A DNA stretch of 6,415 nt from an uncultured Eubacteriales bacterium (GTDB taxonomy: Bacteria; Bacillota; Clostridia; Christensenellales; Borkfalkiaceae): positions 1-6,415 of the forward strand of contig USOJ01000065.1 of assembly GCA_900556195.1 (NCBI GenBank). The letters run 5' to 3'. The translations under genes and the position numbers were made by a program. Position 1 is the stretch's first letter. Every line of letters starts with the position of its first letter. The notes under the pieces were generated by a model. The model saw nothing but the letters and a program-made list of their open reading frames with translations, was not told where the DNA came from and searched no databases. Positions 4,826 to 6,415 of the stretch are shown piece by piece.

Positions 4826-6415
4826 TTAATATTTTACGCTGCTTAAAATGTCGACGTAGGTCGGGAACGGCCATTCGCTTCTCGCCACGCAGTTTTCGAG
4901 TTCGTCGCACGATTTACGGAGCGCTTCCATCTGCGTTTTGATTTTTTCTTTATGGAAAACCGCGCTTTCGTAGCCGTCTGCGATCTTTTCGGCTTCGGCG
5001 AGCAAATCGGTAAGTTTTTCGCTCTGGTCGTAAATTTTATCGGTAAGCGAAGAAGTCTTTTTCAGAAGTTTACCTTCGGTTTTTATGCTTCCGCCCGCGA
5101 CTGCCTTCGCGTTAGCCGCTTTGGCAAGCGTTTTCTGGTAATTTATCGACGCCGGGATAATCTCTCTGTCGGTCATCCAAAGCATCGTGCGAGCCTCTAT
5201 ATCGAGCGTTTTTACGTAACGGTCGATCATAATCTCGTAACGGCTGGCAAGTTCTTTACCCGTAAACACTTCGTGCTTTTCGAACAATTCGACGTTCTTG
5301 GGGTTGAGATAGGCTGCTATCGCGTCCACGGTCGTGGGGGCGTCGAACAATCCCCTTCTCTTCGCTTCTTCTCTCCACTCCGCGGAGTAGTTGTTGCCGT
5401 TAAAGATAATGCGGGAATGTTTTCTGAACGTATCCCTTATAACGTCGTCGGTTTTATCCGCGCCGCGTTTCTCTATTTCGTCGGAAATTCTGTCGAGCTC
5501 TTCGGCAACTATCGTATTAAGCACGATATTCGCGCCCGCCGACGACATATCCGATCCGACCATACGGAATTCGAATTTGTTTCCGGTGAAGGCGAACGGC
5601 GAAGTTCTGTTGCGGTCCGTATCGTCTTTCGTGTAGGCGATATTGCCGCCCACTCTCGACTGCGCTTTGATCTTTTCTTTAGCCGCGACCCCGCTTAAAT
5701 ACGATGCGATTACTTCTTCCATATCCGATCCGACGAACATCGAAACTATCGCCGGGGGCGCTTCGTTTCCGCCGAGTCTGTTATCGTTGCTGGGCGAAGC
5801 GACGGACACGCGTAGCATATCCTGATAATCGTCAACGGCAGCCACGACCGCCGCGAAGAAAGTCATAAACTTCTTGTTTTCGGCGGGCTTTTTACCGGGT
5901 TTGAAGAGATTTTCGCCCAAGTCGGTAGAAAGCGACCAGTTGTTATGTTTGCCGCTGCCGTTTATCCCCGCAAAGGGTTTTTCGTTGAGCAGGCACACCA
6001 TATCGTGCTTATTCGCAACCGACTTCATAACGGACATGGTAATCTGGTTCTGATCGACGGCGAGATTCGCGGTCGTATATACGTTTGCGAGTTCGTGTTG
6101 AGCGGGGGCGACTTCGTTGTGTTTGGTCTTGGCGAATACCCCGAGTTTCCACAGTTCGCGGTCGAGGTCGTTCATATAATCCCATACGCGAGCCTTGATT
6201 TTGCCGAAGTAATGATCTTCGAGTTCCTGCCCTTTGGGCGGTTTCGCTCCGAAAAGCGTTCTGCCGCAATCGATTAAGTCTACGCGTTTTTCGTAAACGC
6301 TCTTGTCTATAAGAAAATACTCCTGTTCTATGCCCGCGTTAGCGATAACTTTCTGAGTTTCGTTATCACCCAGGAGTCTTAATATTCTTATCGCGCTTTT
6401 ATTGAGCGTATCTAT
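4826..6415 (-). CDS. glnN: Glutamine synthetase, class III (5' end outside the window)
   Basis: This enzyme makes glutamine from glutamate, ammonia and ATP in nitrogen assimilation. The reading frame is open to the window edge, showing 529 residues; class III enzymes have about 700, so about 170 N-terminal residues are missing. In fragment numbering, key segments are AGIEQEYF (27-34, an ExE metal site), RTLFGAKPPKGQELEDHYFG (52-71), HNEVAPAQHE (99-108), the class III signature NGSGKHNNWS (152-161), NDNRLGGNEAPPA (210-222) and NRTSPFAFTGNKFEFR (269-284). The C-terminus has the long helical segment and WPFPTYVD ending of this class. An internal ATG at 6175 is not the start, because conserved GSIII sequence continues upstream of it. 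It is monocistronic at its 3' end, closed by a strong terminator. The promoter and any nitrogen control lie outside the window. Confidence 0.97.
   Translation of the reverse strand: MDTLNKSAIRILRLLGDNETQKVIANAGIEQEYFLIDKSVYEKRVDLIDCGRTLFGAKPPKGQELEDHYFGKIKARVWDYMNDLDRELWKLGVFAKTKHNEVAPAQHELANVYTTANLAVDQNQITMSVMKSVANKHDMVCLLNEKPFAGINGSGKHNNWSLSTDLGENLFKPGKKPAENKKFMTFFAAVVAAVDDYQDMLRVSVASPSNDNRLGGNEAPPAIVSMFVGSDMEEVIASYLSGVAAKEKIKAQSRVGGNIAYTKDDTDRNRTSPFAFTGNKFEFRMVGSDMSSAGANIVLNTIVAEELDRISDEIEKRGADKTDDVIRDTFRKHSRIIFNGNNYSAEWREEAKRRGLFDAPTTVDAIAAYLNPKNVELFEKHEVFTGKELASRYEIMIDRYVKTLDIEARTMLWMTDREIIPASINYQKTLAKAANAKAVAGGSIKTEGKLLKKTSSLTDKIYDQSEKLTDLLAEAEKIADGYESAVFHKEKIKTQMEALRKSCDELENCVARSEWPFPTYVDILSSVKY

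Noticed and set aside
4952..5698. Plus-strand open frame of about 248 codons
   Set aside because: It is entirely antisense to the conserved glutamine synthetase and has low-complexity Phe/Arg/Val composition typical of a shadow frame.
4826..6175. Glutamine synthetase starting at the internal ATG at 6175
   Set aside because: The frame stays open to the window edge and encodes conserved class III sequence upstream, including EQEYF and the FGAKPPKG segment.

Overview
The window is a bacterial chromosomal segment that looks like a Bacillota/Clostridia-type organism. The reasons are strong TTGACA/TATAAT promoters, Shine-Dalgarno-led genes, classic intrinsic terminators, a class III glutamine synthetase and an NrdR regulator. 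A closer assignment (for example an uncultured gut Clostridia/Christensenellales lineage) is only a guess from protein flavour. Most genes lie on the minus strand, so they read from right to left.

Right to left, the layout is as follows. (1) The C-terminal three quarters of a class III glutamine synthetase (4826 to the window edge) ends at a 16-bp-stem intrinsic terminator. (2) prfB, peptide chain release factor 2 (3565-4662), sits behind a perfect-consensus promoter and lacks the usual programmed frameshift. (3) A 232-bp gap holds what look like decayed intergenic palindromic repeats. (4) tsaD, the tRNA t6A enzyme (2289-3332), follows. (5) A compact unit at 1716-2268 carries a DUF559/Vsr-like endonuclease gene bracketed by two near-identical inverted repeats. 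(6) A plus-strand DUF1294 small membrane protein (1369-1704) points toward that unit. (7) A divergent promoter region (1263-1368) leads left into an nrdR-lipoprotein operon (804-1262, 140-799), which ends at a 17-bp-stem terminator. (8) The first about 45 bases look like the end of another dispersed repeat.

Most of the content is housekeeping: translation termination, tRNA modification, nitrogen assimilation and ribonucleotide reductase regulation. The genes form short independent transcription units, not one pathway. The accessory part is the endonuclease unit, wedged between the 3' ends of two convergent genes (DUF1294 and tsaD). Its repeat arms keep the same double-hairpin fold although the small hairpin has a different sequence in each arm. 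One arm directly abuts the endonuclease start codon and appears to supply its ribosome-binding site. This resembles a REP-like palindrome paired with a nuclease and is the best candidate here for something under-described. Whether it actually moves cannot be decided from one copy.
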